NCBI GenBank assembly: GCA_003116995.1
Contig: BDSL01000021.1
Span: 62,001 to 126,000 of the forward strand
DNA from: Yamagishiella unicocca
Taxonomy: Eukaryota > Chlorophyta > Chlorophyceae > Chlamydomonadales > Volvocaceae
Reading direction: 5' to 3'
DNA: 64,000 nt
Below, one piece after another: positions 48,646 to 60,843 of this stretch. The notes beneath the pieces are model-generated. The model was not told the DNA's origin. It did no database searches and saw nothing but the letters and a program-made list of their open reading frames with translations. A program made the translations under genes and the position numbers. Numbering within the stretch: position 1 is the first letter of the stretch; the number at the start of each line of letters is the position of its first letter.

Positions 48646-51289
48646 CGCCGCGTGGCGCAACCACCACCATCACCACCACCCCTGGCCGCGGCAGCTGCTG
48701 GACTGCAGGTCTTGCAGTTCAGGTTGTCGCCCGCGGTTGCGGCCGCGTACACCTCCACGTCGCCTCACCCTCCCTCGGTTCGACCAATGTTGACTGCTGG
48801 TGGGTGGCAAGCGGAGCACGCTCCGCACTTGCACGGATCGTGATGCCGGAGAAGGTCGTGGCTGAGTTACTGCGATGCCTCCTCGCAAGTGGCCTAGCTG
48901 CGAAAGGGGACATGTTCGGCATGAGAGCCCCGCCAACTGATAGCCAGGTATTGTAGGGCAGTTGGTGCGGCAGTGGTGCTACTCGTCTGCCATCCCTCGC
49001 TGGGCGCGCCGCGTCCAGTTTTGTAATTCGCGACCGCAATGGAAACAACTTTGCGGCGTAGTGTGAGGCCGTGGGCCTTGCAGCGGGGCCGCCGGAGCAT
49101 GTTGAGAGTGGGAGTGGGAGGTGCGAGCTGGGAGGTGGTCCCCGGCGCGCTGGGTGCGTGCGATGCATGCGCAGGCTGGGCGGGTGAGGCCGCTGCGCAG
49201 CTTAGTATATGAGAGCATTTAAGAGCGACTATGACGATGACGACACGATGATAAAGATGATGGTGACGCCGATGACGCGATGGTGATCACGGTGGTGTTT
49301 GAGATGACAGGGGTGCGCCCCTCTGGGGGTCCTAGCGCGCCTGCAGAGGAGCACGTTGACCGACTGGTGCTCGCGAAAAGGAAATATTAATGTTGTCGTA
49401 ACTTACTGGGAACTGTACCGCGCTCGTCCTTGCGGCGTAGCGCTGCGAGGCGCACATCTTGAAGGCGGCGATGGCGACGACACTGATCGTCGCAGGTCAG
49501 CACGCTTGCTGCCGCACGCTTCACTGGTGGATGCGTCGGCTGCCGGTGATGGCCCCCTGGTGGCTGCCCGTGTGGGGTCCGCCATGGCTTAGCATCGTGG
49601 GGCTTGTGTCTCCCCGCTTCTGCCGGCAGGCAGGATGCAGGTGTGGCTCTCGAGGTGCCGCTGAGGCGCGGCTTGCCTCGTGTGGGGTCGTAGGCGCCGC
49701 TGCCCGCATGCGGCGGCAAGGGCCGTCCCGTAAATTTGTCTGGATGGGTGGTTACCCCCCGCCCTACCGGGAGCGTTGGGGCCCGCTCTCTTCCGTTTTG
49801 CACCGTGTATAGGTCGTAGTGGTGGCGCAGATGGCGGTGCGTCATGGAAGCAAGCCGAATGCGTGACTGCAGAATAAAGAGGCGGTGCGTGCCTTTGCCA
49901 TCGCAGAACCAAGCGGCGTTTTTATGTGGTGGGATCCTGCAGCGAAAGGTGGCCGCAGGATGCGCTGTCTGCATGGACAGCATTCTAGTGTTATTCTGAT
50001 GCCTGGTGTCGGGGCTGACATATTGGGTCGGGTTGGCGCAAGAGCCCAACCTGCCCGGCGCAGGTGCGGCAGGTGCTGTTGGTGCTATATGGCACACTGT
50101 ACTGGATAAGTTATGCATGGGGCGACAGGTGCCTGTACGGCAGGTACGGCAGGTACGTCGGTACGGTTCGCCGCACGGAAGTGTGGTTTTCGGCACTGTT
50201 ACCGTGGCGGCATGCTCGCGGAGGCCGCTCGTCCAACCAGACTGCGGCGCCCCTCCCTGGACGGCGTGCGCGAGCAGAGAATCTGGGTTGTCAGGAAGTG
50301 CCACCGGGTTTGGGGTCCCCTGGGTAGGGTAGCAGGTAAATCCCGGGGACGCGTGAGCTGCAGCTTGCACCGCACGACGAGGCAGCAGCTGTGTGAACGG
50401 AAGGACAAGGTGTGCGTAGGGTTCGGAGGTTGGGGCCTTCGGGTCTGCGGGTCTTGAGCTTCAAGGGGAGTTCCAGCCGTCGCCGTCGTGTCCGACGCTC
50501 ATTTCCTCACATCAAACAGGCTGGCAACAACCAGCCAATATTGGACTACGCGAGGCGCATGCGTGTCAAGCGACCGACCGTTGGTAGGGCATGGCAGATG
50601 TGAACGTGCCTGGCTCATCAAAGTGTGTTCGGCCTGTCGCCTAAAATGACATACACAATGAAACGCTCATAAACCGTGCTGCCTCAGCAGTCGGCGGCGA
50701 TCGAAGGAAGTGGATACCACAGCAAACCAACAACTCTAGGCAGAACTGTCGCTGGGCACGCGCGTTGGGAGTTCTCAGGATGCACCAATAAAGTTGGCAT
50801 GACCCGCGGGACGCAGCCTGAGGCAGATGTTGTCCGCTGGACCGCAGCGATCAAAATAAGGAATCAGACAAATCGTAACGAGGTACCAGGTAGGAAAAGC
50901 ACATCCTGGGATCCGGATAGCACATAGCAGCATAGCGCAGGAACAAGGAGGGCCACGAGGATCGTCGCGCAAAGATAATTTCATGTAAAATGGTATTTGC
51001 GGCATATGCGGGGAAATCAAATACATGTATAACTGGTGCGTAATCACGGCAGACGCTTAAGGGCACGGCATTCGTCATCGTGTACGGTTATGCGGCATGA
51101 GCAGGCCTATGGAATTCAAAGGAGCTATAGTGCCAGTTGATCATCTGTATATGACACACTCCTCAAAGTACTTGTCGTGTCCACGGCAGCGACGGTGACA
51201 CCATGCGCTGCCGTGGTGATGCTCGAGGCGGCCTCTTCTGGTTGACCATCGTTTCCTGGCATGCCAGAACTTAGCAACGGGTGACCTAT
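48646..51289. other. Intergenic region, no gene recognised
   Basis: This is 2.6 kb between two plus-strand genes. It holds the GRDP 3' UTR, a GATGA-rich patch at about 49220-49290, and a GGTACGGCA-type short repeat cluster at about 50130-50170. A long minus-strand open frame (49387-50370) has the composition of a chance GC-rich ORF. The stretch 50600-51280 is AT-richer and should include the promoter of the ARM-BTB gene. Confidence 0.4.
49022..49026 (+). terminator. TGTAA poly(A) signal of GRDP-like gene
   Basis: TGTAA lies about 375 bp after the stop at 48645. Confidence 0.5.
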
Positions 51290-54200
51290 ATGCACATAAA
51301 ACTTGCATGGCCGGCCAAACCGGCCAAGGTTCAGGATGCAGAGTCCGGCATGGTCAAGGAAAAAATTGCGCAGTTCGGGCGCAAATGGGAGATCCAGTCT
51401 TGTGCCGCAGGGTCTTCGGACCCGATGTGTCAGCTGCAGGCGTCGAAGGCGCTGGCGACCCTAGTAGCGGTGCTCGAGCAGCACAAGGCGGTGGCGCACA
51501 AGGCCCAGACAAGGTGGGGCCGGCCCAAAGGCACATGTCGATGGCTTATATGATGATGCGAAAGACAAGGGCGGTGGAGGGGGGCTGGGCGCTGAAGGTT
51601 GTCGGGAAGGGGATGCTAGTCGGGCAAGGAGGCACGTGTGACTGGTTCCTTCCCTCAGGGAATTACTGCCCTGCACGCAATGCATGGCGTTCTAGCCCGC
51701 CTGCTCACTTCACCGCACTCGTCACATGGTGCCATTGGGCCGGGTGGTGCATGACGGCTTTCCTATATGCCGCGGCAGCGAAAAGGATGTTCGGCTCTGT
51801 GTCGCGTTGACAGGACCCGCCGCACGCCACCCTCCTCCTGGGCCCCACACGCAGGCATGTTGCCTCCAGGGAGGTGCCCTGGGGCTCACTGCTGGCGGCG
51901 CTGCTGGCGCCCACCGCCCCCGCAGCTGCTCGCGCGCTGGCGCTGCCCGCGGCTGCTGTGCTGGTGGGCTTCATGCCGGAGGTGAGGTTCACACGTCATG
52001 TCGTTCGGGTGTGGTTTTGCTGCCGGCACCGACATCACCGCCTCGTGCCGTGTAGGTTGTGCCCCTGGGCTGCTGCCCGCTGCTTGTGGCCTTGCTGGAC
52101 CCTCCCGTGGGCGACTGTGACGGACCCACGGGTCAGTTGACAGTGGGAGCCCATGCCGTCACCTGCCTACTCGCGCTGGTCCCGGCGTGGCGCTCAGCCG
52201 CGCTGCAGCCGCATTGGCTTGCGAACCATGGGTCGGCCCGGCTATGGGCTCACCTGCGGCGCTGCGTCGCCTCGTCCACCGGCCACCAGCCGCTGAGGCA
52301 GCAGCCGCAGGGTGCCGTCGGCGGCCCGGGTCCGGGCGGCGGTCGCGGTGGCTGCTGCGGCTACCTGCCCTCCCTGGCTGCTGCTCTGCGGCTGCTCCTC
52401 GTCCTGGTGCGGCTGGCGGGCTACGTGCGGCGGGAGGTGACGGCCCGGGTGTGCAGGTGAGGCTGTGGGTAGGGGGCGGGGACAGGAGGGCGGGGAGAGG
52501 CGGGAAGATGCGGGGCATGAGAGGCGGGCTGCGTTACAGCGGCCCGCGAGTGCCCCTTCTCCTGTTGCCCCTCCTCCTTTGCGCATGTCCGCCATAGGCC
52601 ACTCCTGTCTCACCTCCTCCCTCACCTCTTATCTCCGCACCACCCTGCCCCACCTGGTGCCGGGAGCCCCAGCTGGCTGCCTCTGCTGCTGGACGCTCAC
52701 GACGTGGCAGCCGCAGCCGGCCACCCAGGGGCCGCCGCCGCCGCCAAAGCCCGGGACGCGGGCCTTATCCCTGTCGGCGGCTCCGGCCCCGGTGACGTAC
52801 CGGCGCTGGTGCTGGAGGCGCTGCGCCAGCTGGCCACCTGCCGCCGCTTCTGGGTGGCGCTGCTGCACCCGCCGGCGGTCCCGCCCCAGCGCAGCAGCGG
52901 CGCCGCTGGAGAGCTCCTCGCCCGCTGCTGCTGCGGTGGCGGCTGCGGCCCCGCGCCTGAGTGCGCTGTGCGGCTGCTGGCGGCGCTGTCAGTGCACCTG
53001 CGGCCACTGCGCCGCGTCGCCACTGGAGGGTAGGTGGGGGCAGCTGGGGGCCCCGCGCGGCTGCCCGACTACCCTGGGACTGCCCGCAGCGGTGCCCCAT
53101 GGTCGCCTAGGACTGCCCGCAGTAGTGGCCTCCGTCACCTGGTGCCCCGCCGCTGGTGCGCCGCAGGTGTGGACCGCACCTCCTGCCGCCGCTGCTGCCG
53201 GCCGCTGCAGCGCTGCTGTGCCACCCGGGTCTTTGGCGCAGCGGCACCAGGGTCCGGGGTGCGCGGGGTGCGAGCGGAGCAGCCCCGCTGCTGGCCGCCC
53301 GGCGCGAGGCGCTGGAGGCGGTGCTGGGCGCGCTGGCGGCATGCGGCGACGGCGGCGGTGTGGTGGCAGCGACACCGTTGCTGCCAGTGCTGGCGGCCGC
53401 GCTGATGCCACCGGCCGTACCGTACGGCGGCAAGGACCCGGCCTGGGAGATGCCGCAGAGTCCGCTGTGGGATAAGGTGGGTCCTGCTGGCGCCGATCGG
53501 CCGTGCAGGCCGGTGCGCCCAGTGTGTGGTTTGACTGCTGCACCCGCTCCACTGGAGTTCTCGGCACGTGTACCTCTTGCAGGGGGAAGGCCACACGTCC
53601 AAACCCAGTCACCGCCCTCTTTTGTTGTGTTTACGTTCCCACCACCGCCTCCTGCCACCCCAGGCGCTGGCGCCAACACTGGCCCTGGCTGCACGGGCGC
53701 TGCTGGGGGGAGCCGGGGTGGCTGGCGGCAGCGGCGGCGCGGCGACACCGCTGGACGCAGCCACCGGCGCGACGGAGGTGCCAGCACTCTCAACATCATT
53801 TGGGCGCGGCGGAGGCGGCGACAGCGGCGGCGAGGGCGCGGCGGCTGCTGCCGGGTTCCTGCTGCTGCGCCTGCTGGCGCCTATGGCCTCCGCCGAGCAG
53901 GTGGAGCGGGCGGCGGGAATGGCCGCCGGCATGGCGAGGCCATCTGGGCCTTTGGGGCCGGCGGCAGCGGCCGCTGACACAGCTGCATCGGGCTGTGCGG
54001 CGGCTGCTGCTTCTGCGGCTGCGGCGACAAGGGTGCTGATTGGGCATTTCGCTGCCCTCGGGGGCGCCTCCGCCTCCCCGGGTGGCTGTGCGGCGAGCTC
54101 GGTGCAGCGACAGCTGGACCTGGAGGGAGAGCTGGCTGGCGGACCGCATGGGGCAGGTCAACAGCTTCGCCGGCTGCTGGTGGGTGGGCGGGGAGGTGGT

Positions 54201-56576
54201 GGAGAGGGGCCGGGTTGGCGGGGGACTGATGGGACCGCGGCAGCTGGGGTGTGGGTGACTGAGTCAGCGCAACAGCTCCAGGGGGGATGTTGGCTGGTTC
54301 CGGGGCCACCAGCAGCGCCAACCCGCCCATCCACGTCAGGCTTCCCATGCCCCACCTGGCTGGAGGTGCGCTGAGCAGCCCGCCCACTGCCGACTAGTGC
54401 CTCGCCCATCTGGCTCCTCTCTGACATGCTCCCTTCACCCCCCCTCCCTCCCCCCTTCGCAGCTCCTCGCAGCCGCATCTACCACCGCCGGCTTCGGTAC
54501 GACAATAACCGAGTCTGCGCGCCAGCAACTCCCCGCGGTGTGCGGTGGTGCTGACGTCAGCAGCAGCAGCAGCAGCAGCAGCAGCTGCCCTTCCGATGAA
54601 GCTCCGATGGCGGAGTGGTACGGCGGCCAGCGGCGGCTTCACGCGCTGGCCTGCTGCTGCCGGGAGCTCCTCGCCTCGTCGCCGCCGCCGCCACGGGGCC
54701 TGGCGGGCCCTATGGCCCTGCACGCCTGTCTGGCCGCCCTGCTGTACACCGCCAGGGGGCTGCCCCGCCCAGCAGTTGACGCCGTGGTGGGGCACAACCG
54801 CCACAACCACCATAATCACCACAACGGCGTCCATAGTGGCACCCCCTGGCCGTCCCTAAGGCGCCTCCTCTCCACGCTGGCGGGCGCGGACACCGCTGCC
54901 GCCAGCTGCTGCGACCTCCAGCCCGGTTGCGACCTGCGAGGGAGTCCGCCGGCACCTGAGGGCGCCAGGGGGCTGGGGTGGCGCCAGGGGGTGCCTGGAG
55001 ACTGGGCCGGAGGCGGCGGCTGCAGCGACGATGACGATGGCGACGAGGGCGCTCAGGACTGCGATGACGACGACGGCGAGGGTGACGGCGACAGCGAGTC
55101 CGCTGATGGCGGCGGCGTGGGGGCGGCGACGGCACCCGCGCGCTTCCTCAGCGCCGTGCGGCGGCTGCTGGCGGGTGAGGTCCGCTGCACCGCCACCTCG
55201 CTGCTCAGCGCCTGCTTTGGACAGCTGGGTGGTTGGGCGCCTATGCTACCGCCGCCACTGCCGCCTTCAACGCCACCCAACGAGCACCAAGCCACTGCTG
55301 CCGCACCGGCGAGCAGCGGCGCTGGCGACAGCGGCTGCCCCGGCGGCCTGTTTGGGTCTGCAGACCTGCTGTCCGAGTACAGTGACGCCTGCTTTACCTT
55401 CGGGGGCGCACGGGCGGCTGAGGCCGAGGCCGAGGTTGCGGCGGCCCCTGCGGCGCTCATCGCCGCGGGCTGCCCGGCCCTCGCCGCCAAGCTCCGCCAG
55501 GCGCTGCTGGTCAGCCAGGGCGCCCCGGGGGAGGACGGTGAAGAGGAAGACGCGAGGGGGGCGACACGGCCCCCGGGTGCGGCGGCAGCGCCCAGGGATG
55601 GCAGCGGTGCGGCACCTGGTGCTGGGGACGCGGTGGGTGCCCGGTGCAGCAGAGTGGACGCCCGCGGCGACGGCGGTGGCGACGGCGGTGACGGCGGCGA
55701 CGGCGGTGGCGGTGGCGACGGCGGTGACGGCGGCGACGGCGGTGGCGACGGCGGTGGCGACGGCGGTGGCGACGGCGGTGACGGCGGCGACGGCGGTGGC
55801 GACGGCGGTGGCGATGGCCGCGGCGGCAGTGGCGGTGGCGGTGGCGGTGGCGGCGGCGGCGCCCTCGGACGGGTGGTGGTGGTGGGGTGGCCTCGGACCG
55901 TGCGGGTGAGTGGTTGCGCACGGGGTGCGGCAGCAGCAGCGGGAGGATCTTAGGGTTCAATGGCGGTGTCCAGCGATGACGGAGTCCTCCTGCCCCCCTC
56001 CTCCTGCCCCCCTCCTCCTGCCCCCCTCCTCCTGCCCCGCAGGTGCCCATGGGCTCCCGGGTACCCCGGCCCGCCTTCCGGGCGCTGCTGGACTACCTGG
56101 CGGGGGGGCCGGCCAGCCTGGCGGGAGCAGCAGCGGAGGGGGAGGGGGGCTCGGGCGGGGGGCGGACGCAGGCGGGCCCGGCCCCGGGGCTGCTGCCGGG
56201 GGCCCGGGACGTGTCCACCCTGGCGGCTGCACTCGGTAGGGCGGCAGCGGTGCGGGGGCGCACGTGTCGCTAAGCATGGGCATCCGCATCGCCATGTGCC
56301 GCTGAGCCGCGGAACTCGACGGGGCGCGTACGTGCCCATCTACCAGTGCAGTGTGGGCGAGACGTATCGACATGCCCCTTGCGTGTCTTGCCGCCCTCAG
56401 CTGGCCTGTGGCGGTGGCCGCAACCCCCCACCGCCCCTTGTCGGCCCCCTGCACCTCAGGACTGATGGAGCTGCGGGCGGTTGCCAGAGCGGTGCTGCCC
56501 CGACCCGGCAGTGCTCCGCCGCCGCCGCTGCCCCACCTGCGGACGCTGATGCCCCGGCACATGCTGCTGCTCCCGT

Positions 56577-56615
<39 letters not shown>

Positions 56616-59588
56616 AGCAGCAGCAGCACCCTGATCCATGCACCACCCAGACCGACCCAGATGGCCGCCCTCGAGAGGAGCGGCACGACGAGGAGGAGGA
56701 GGAGGAGGAGGAGGAGGAAGGGGAGGAGGAGGAGGAAGAGGAGGATTGCGGTCGCGGTCTGGCCTGCGACATTGTTGGCGCCAACATCGGCGCTTGTGAT
56801 GGCGCTGCTGGGACAGCGCAGACGGTCGCCCCACCCGAGCACGAACGACCCACGGATCACCCGCACCTGGAGGACCAGCTGGCGGCCATCATGCGCTGGG
56901 AAGAGGTGGGTGCAGCTGTCGTACGGGTAGCCTACCCGTACGATGGTGAGGTTGTTGATCTGCTGCATGTCACACGGCGACGTGCGCACGTGAGCTCCTG
57001 GTGGTGGTGCTGCTGGGGGTCCCATAGCGTTGCGGTTGCTACCTCACATGTGGCACCGCCTCACATGTGGCACCACCTCACATGTGGCACCACCTCACAT
57101 GTGGCACCGCCGGCTACGTAGGCAGGCGGCACTGCGCCTGCAGGAGCCCGTCCCTCCCCGCCATGAGACCAGCACGCGTTCGTACGCTTCCTGCCACCCG
57201 TCCTGCCTTCCCCTTCCCGCCCTCTTATCCTCTCCTCACCCACAGGAGCAAGACGCTCTGGCCCGGCTGGCGGCTGGCAGCGGTGGCGAGGGCGGTGGCG
57301 GCGCCTCTGGGGAGCCTGCCGGCCCCGGCCTGCCGGCCTTCCCCGCCATCGACATGTGCTGCCTCAGAGGCGGCAGTGGTAGCGCTGGTGGCGGCAGCGG
57401 GCCACAGCCCTGGCCCGCGGACTGCGTCATCGCCGCCCCCCTCCTGTGGCGTCCGGGGGGACAGCAGGCTGACTGCGCTCACTCGGCCGCCTCCGCTGCC
57501 TGCGCCGCCGAGGCAGCCGCCGGGTCCTCTGGCGGCTCCGGCAGCTCAGGCGGCACTGGTGGTGGCACCAACAACGCTGAAGCCCGCGGAGGCAGTGACG
57601 CCACCCCCAGCCCCGGCGAGGGGGCCGACCAGGCGGGCCGTCTAGCTCCAGCTCCAGCTCCGGCTCCGGAGCCGGCCAGCACTGGGGCCAACGTATGCCG
57701 TACGGTTCTGATTCCCGCGCACCGTGTCGTACTCGCCGCGAGCTGCGAGTACTTCTCCGCGCTGTGTTCGGACCGCTGGCGGCCGGGGGGCGGGCATGCG
57801 GCCGCGGGGGGCCTGTACCTGCGGGCGGCGAGGGGGGGCGCCGGTGGCGGCCAGGACCCGGCAGTTGGGGCGGCAGTCGGAACGGCGGGAGGCTCAGGAG
57901 GGGGGCGGGCAGTGGCGCTGGCCCTGCGAGTGAAGCTGCTTCGGGTGCCTGGCTGCGATGCTGATGCGGTGCTGGCGGTGTTGCACCACCTGCACCACCA
58001 CCACCACCACAACAACAACGACACGGACACGGACACCGCCACGGGGCTGCGGGCGGCGCTGCTCCCATGCGAGTGGGCGCCCACGGCCTGGCCTCCAGGG
58101 GATGTCGGCTCCACAGCGTCAGTGGTCGCTGCAGGTGCCGTATCCAGCTGTGAGTCTGGGTTTGCGTCGGAGCCAGCTGATGGCTGCAGCGGCTGCAGCC
58201 ATAGCGGTGGTCGTATTGTGGACGACAGAGGCCGCTCCGAAACCCTGGCAGCGAGGTCCGCCCCGGGAACCGGTATTGCCCGGGGCGGCGAGGGGCTTCG
58301 CGGCAGAGCCGAATCGGATCGGGACCGGGCTGCGCCTCCTGGGCCCTACGACCCAGATGGCGCCAGTGGCGGAGGCGGCATCGGAGGTGGAGGCGACAGC
58401 TGCGAGGAGGCGACTTGCGGCTGGTGCCGAGAGCTGCGGCTAAGTCTGCGAGTGCTGCTGGTGGGTGGCGGGGATCATAAGTCTTAGGGTGCAGGAGGGG
58501 TGTGCCAGGGGGTGTGCCAGGGGGGTTGCAGAGGGGGTTGCAGAGGGGGTTGCAGAGGGGGTTGCAGAGGGGGTTGCAGAGGGGGTTGCAGAGGGGGTTG
58601 CAGAGGGGGTTGCAGAGGGGGTTGCAGAGGGGGTTGCAGAGGGGGTTGCAGAGGGGGTAGCTGACTGCCCAGTGGGGCTTTGGCGGTGTCGCTCGCGACT
58701 CCGGCGGGCAGCCGAAGAGCGCAATGCCATATTCACCTCCGCCCGCCAGCCACTGTCCCTTGCCCACTGCTGTCCGCCCCCCTCTGCAGGCCTGCAACGC
58801 GCTGCTGCTGCCCGGCCTCGAGGCGCGGATGGCGCAGCGGGTGCTGGCGCTGCTCCGCGGCCGCCGCAGCCGCAGCCGGAGACCGCTGCTCGCGGGGTGG
58901 GGTACTCCGGGGGGGCCCGAGGCCGCTGGGGCCTCCGGCCCCCCGCGGCTGGCTGCCGGCTGCTTGCTGACGGCGGCCCGGGACGGCACTGTGCTGCAGC
59001 TGCCCTGGCTCGTGGAGGCCGCTGTGGAGGAGCTGACGAAGCATTGCGGTGGGTGCAGCGACAGCGGCGGAAGAGCGGGCAACGGCGGGGGCGGCCAGGG
59101 TTATTGGGGGGCCATCGAGGTGGGGTGTGCTGTGACTCATCTCTCGCCCCGTTCCAGACACCCCAACGACCTCGGCCTGCCTGCCGAGGGGAATGCTAGA
59201 TCCTTCTCGTCCTCGGCTGCGGCTGCCCTTTCCCCTCAACTTCCCCTACCTCCTCACTCTGCCCACCAACCTGCCCGCAGCCTCGGCTGATGTGCAGCAA
59301 GCGGCCGAGTGGCACGACCTGCCGGACAGCCTGCAGCGGGCGTTGCAGGAGAGCTGGGCCCGCCGCGCCCGCAACCCTGCTGCTGCTTCCGCTGCTACTA
59401 CTGCGGCGCAGTCCCCGGCAACAGCAGCGGTGTCAGTCCTGGGACAGGACGGCCGGCTGCGAGGGGAGGCGCAGGCGGGTGGGGCAGGGCGGGGGGGTGG
59501 CGGTCGCCGGGCCGACAACCGGGCGGTATTGAGCGGCGGTGCTGGCCTGTCACACGCGATGCGGCTCTTGAAAGAGACCGTTGGCTGA
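51290..59588 (+). CDS. Helical-repeat (ARM-like) protein with C-terminal BTB domain
   Basis: Twelve exons all join in phase: 51290-51513, 51855-51981, 52056-52456, 52598-53029, 53167-53476, 53664-54179, 54463-55905, 56043-56235, 56460-56905, 57246-58460, 58790-59048 and 59281-59588, giving 1957 residues. The N-terminal half is made of Leu/Ala-rich helices (LQASKALATLVAVLEQHKAV, LLAALLAPTAP, VLEALRQLATCRRFWVALL, REALEAVLGALAACGDGG) of armadillo type. The BTB domain begins at about residue 1513 with VLIPAHRVVLAASCEYFSAL and continues with LLRVPGCDADAVLAVLHHL, NALLLPGLEARMAQRVLALL and LPWLVEAAVEELTKHC, broken up by Gly/His/Ser-rich inserts. ARM plus BTB order resembles animal ARMC5 and plant ARIA, adaptors of CUL3 ubiquitin ligases; that role is inference. 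A Gly-Asp tract (55664-55857) and a poly-Glu tract lie between. The start codon is uncertain. Confidence 0.8.
55664..55857 (+). repeat. GGCGAC-rich coding tract (Gly/Asp repeat)
   Basis: GGC, GGT and GAC codons alternate for about 65 codons in exon 7 of the ARM-BTB gene, in nested 12-24-bp periods. The encoded segment is Gly with an Asp every three or four residues, then pure Gly. Confidence 0.9.
55985..56038. repeat. 14-bp pyrimidine repeat before a splice acceptor
   Basis: Nearly four copies of TCCTCCTGCCCCCC end at the CCCCGCAG acceptor of exon 8 (56043), so they make up its whole polypyrimidine tract. Confidence 0.9.
57043..57110. repeat. 17-bp repeat, four copies, each with CACATGTG
   Basis: Four head-to-tail units of CTCACATGTGGCACC(G/A)C lie in intron 56906-57245. 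Every unit carries the palindromic octamer CACATGTG, an E-box core. Confidence 0.95.
58525..58660. repeat. 12-bp minisatellite, about 11 copies, in ARM-BTB intron 10
   Basis: Perfect units of GTTGCAGAGGGG lie in intron 58461-58789. Being a multiple of three, the array stays open in several frames and gives false repeat ORFs on both strands. Confidence 0.97.
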
Positions 59589-60024
59589 GCAAAACGTGCA
59601 AGGGCGCAAGTATGGCGGTGACGGAGGCACTGCGGGCGGCTGGGGGTTAAGGAAATGTCAATGCGCAAACCAACGCGATGAGGTCTGACACATGGATTGA
59701 CTGTTGCCTATTTATTTCGTTGCCTGTTTGTTTAGCTGCAGCTCCCTGCAGCTGTAGTGCATCGTGGCTGATCAACCCACACCGCAAAAACATACGAATC
59801 GGGTCGCCTCATGGTGCATATGTGCCTGAGCAGTGGCGAACCGCCCGCTGGCAGTCATTTGTCAGTACCCTAACAATTGGACGGGACACCTGACACCTGA
59901 AATACTCCGCTCCAGCAGGGCTATGGATGAATGACGTGATGGAACACCTTGACAGTGGATTATGGTTAAAGCGGTGGTGATGGGTCGACCCGCGCATTAC
60001 ATCACGTTGTACTAGAGATATCGA

Positions 60025-60029
60025 TGTAA
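60025..60029 (+). terminator. Candidate TGTAA poly(A) signal of ARM-BTB gene
   Basis: TGTAA lies about 440 bp after the stop at 59588; it is the first good copy seen on this strand. Confidence 0.4.
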
Positions 60030-60465
60030 TGTCGTACGTGCGGGGACCGGCGGGTTAGTAGGTAAATTAGGTACATATTGTTGCGCTACAGCGCCGGGAA
60101 ATGTCCCAGAGCGTATCTAGTACAGCCGACGTTATAGGGATTGCATCCCCTGTCCGCTTTCTTATCCCACACCGTAAGAGAAAGTAATCTTGCCGAAAGG
60201 GCGCGTACCGTACCCTCGCCCGCTGACACGCTCCATCCTCGAGTAATGCAGCGGCCTCAGCGATCCCGAAAGCACACGCTAATATGTACACATGTACACC
60301 TGCCTGATCCAAAATAACGCGCGCACCAGCCCACCATATCACATGCCGCTGCAGTGTTGCAGCACCACGGGTCGGGGTGACATTATACACATGATCCTGG
60401 GACGATAAAAAACATCGAGGCCAATGATCACCGCCCCACTCACTGCCCAGAAGCAGATTGGTCAA

Positions 60466-60470
60466 TTACA
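60466..60470 (-). terminator. Candidate TGTAA poly(A) signal of gene 8
   Basis: TTACA on the plus strand reads TGTAA on the minus strand, about 375 bp beyond the gene 8 stop. Confidence 0.4.
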
Positions 60471-60843
60471 AAATATGTCTTACTCGCGCTGGCAATGCGC
60501 TGATCACAATACATGTTTGCGCACTGATGGCAATACATGGGTACCATAGGTGTTTCTGGGTCCCAGATTACCGGGGAGCCCACATCCCGGGAACCAACAC
60601 GACCATCGCCAAGGGGTCCACTGCATCCGGCCTGCGCCCTGCTGCTGCCCGCAGCCACCTTGCACGCTAAAAACATCGGCAGAACCACGGCCTCGATGGC
60701 GCGCCCCCACGTCAAATCACGTCACGCGGCTGCACCCCATCCACTTGCGTGTATCGCAAGGACGCCCCTCCCGCTCTGTCGCCGCCATGGAGCTGCCAGC
60801 CGGTGTGGCCGCTTCCAGTCACCCTCGCTCGGCCCCCAGCCCA

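Larger units (their letters stand above)
59589..60843. other. Convergent intergenic region
   Basis: This is 1.25 kb between the stops of the ARM-BTB gene and gene 8. It contains one candidate poly(A) signal for each strand and AT-richer sequence between them. No ORF of note was seen. Confidence 0.5.

Noticed and set aside
49387..50370. 327-codon minus-strand ORF
   Set aside because: The composition is like random GC-rich sequence, with no domain, no helix pattern and no splice partner. It lies in the spacer after the GRDP gene.
55511..56050. Minus ORF with long His/Arg runs
   Set aside because: It is the complement of the GGCGAC coding tract of the ARM-BTB gene.
57427..59082. 551-codon minus ORF with NPLC repeats
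   Set aside because: It is antisense to ARM-BTB exons 10-11, and the NPLC run comes from the 12-bp intronic minisatellite.
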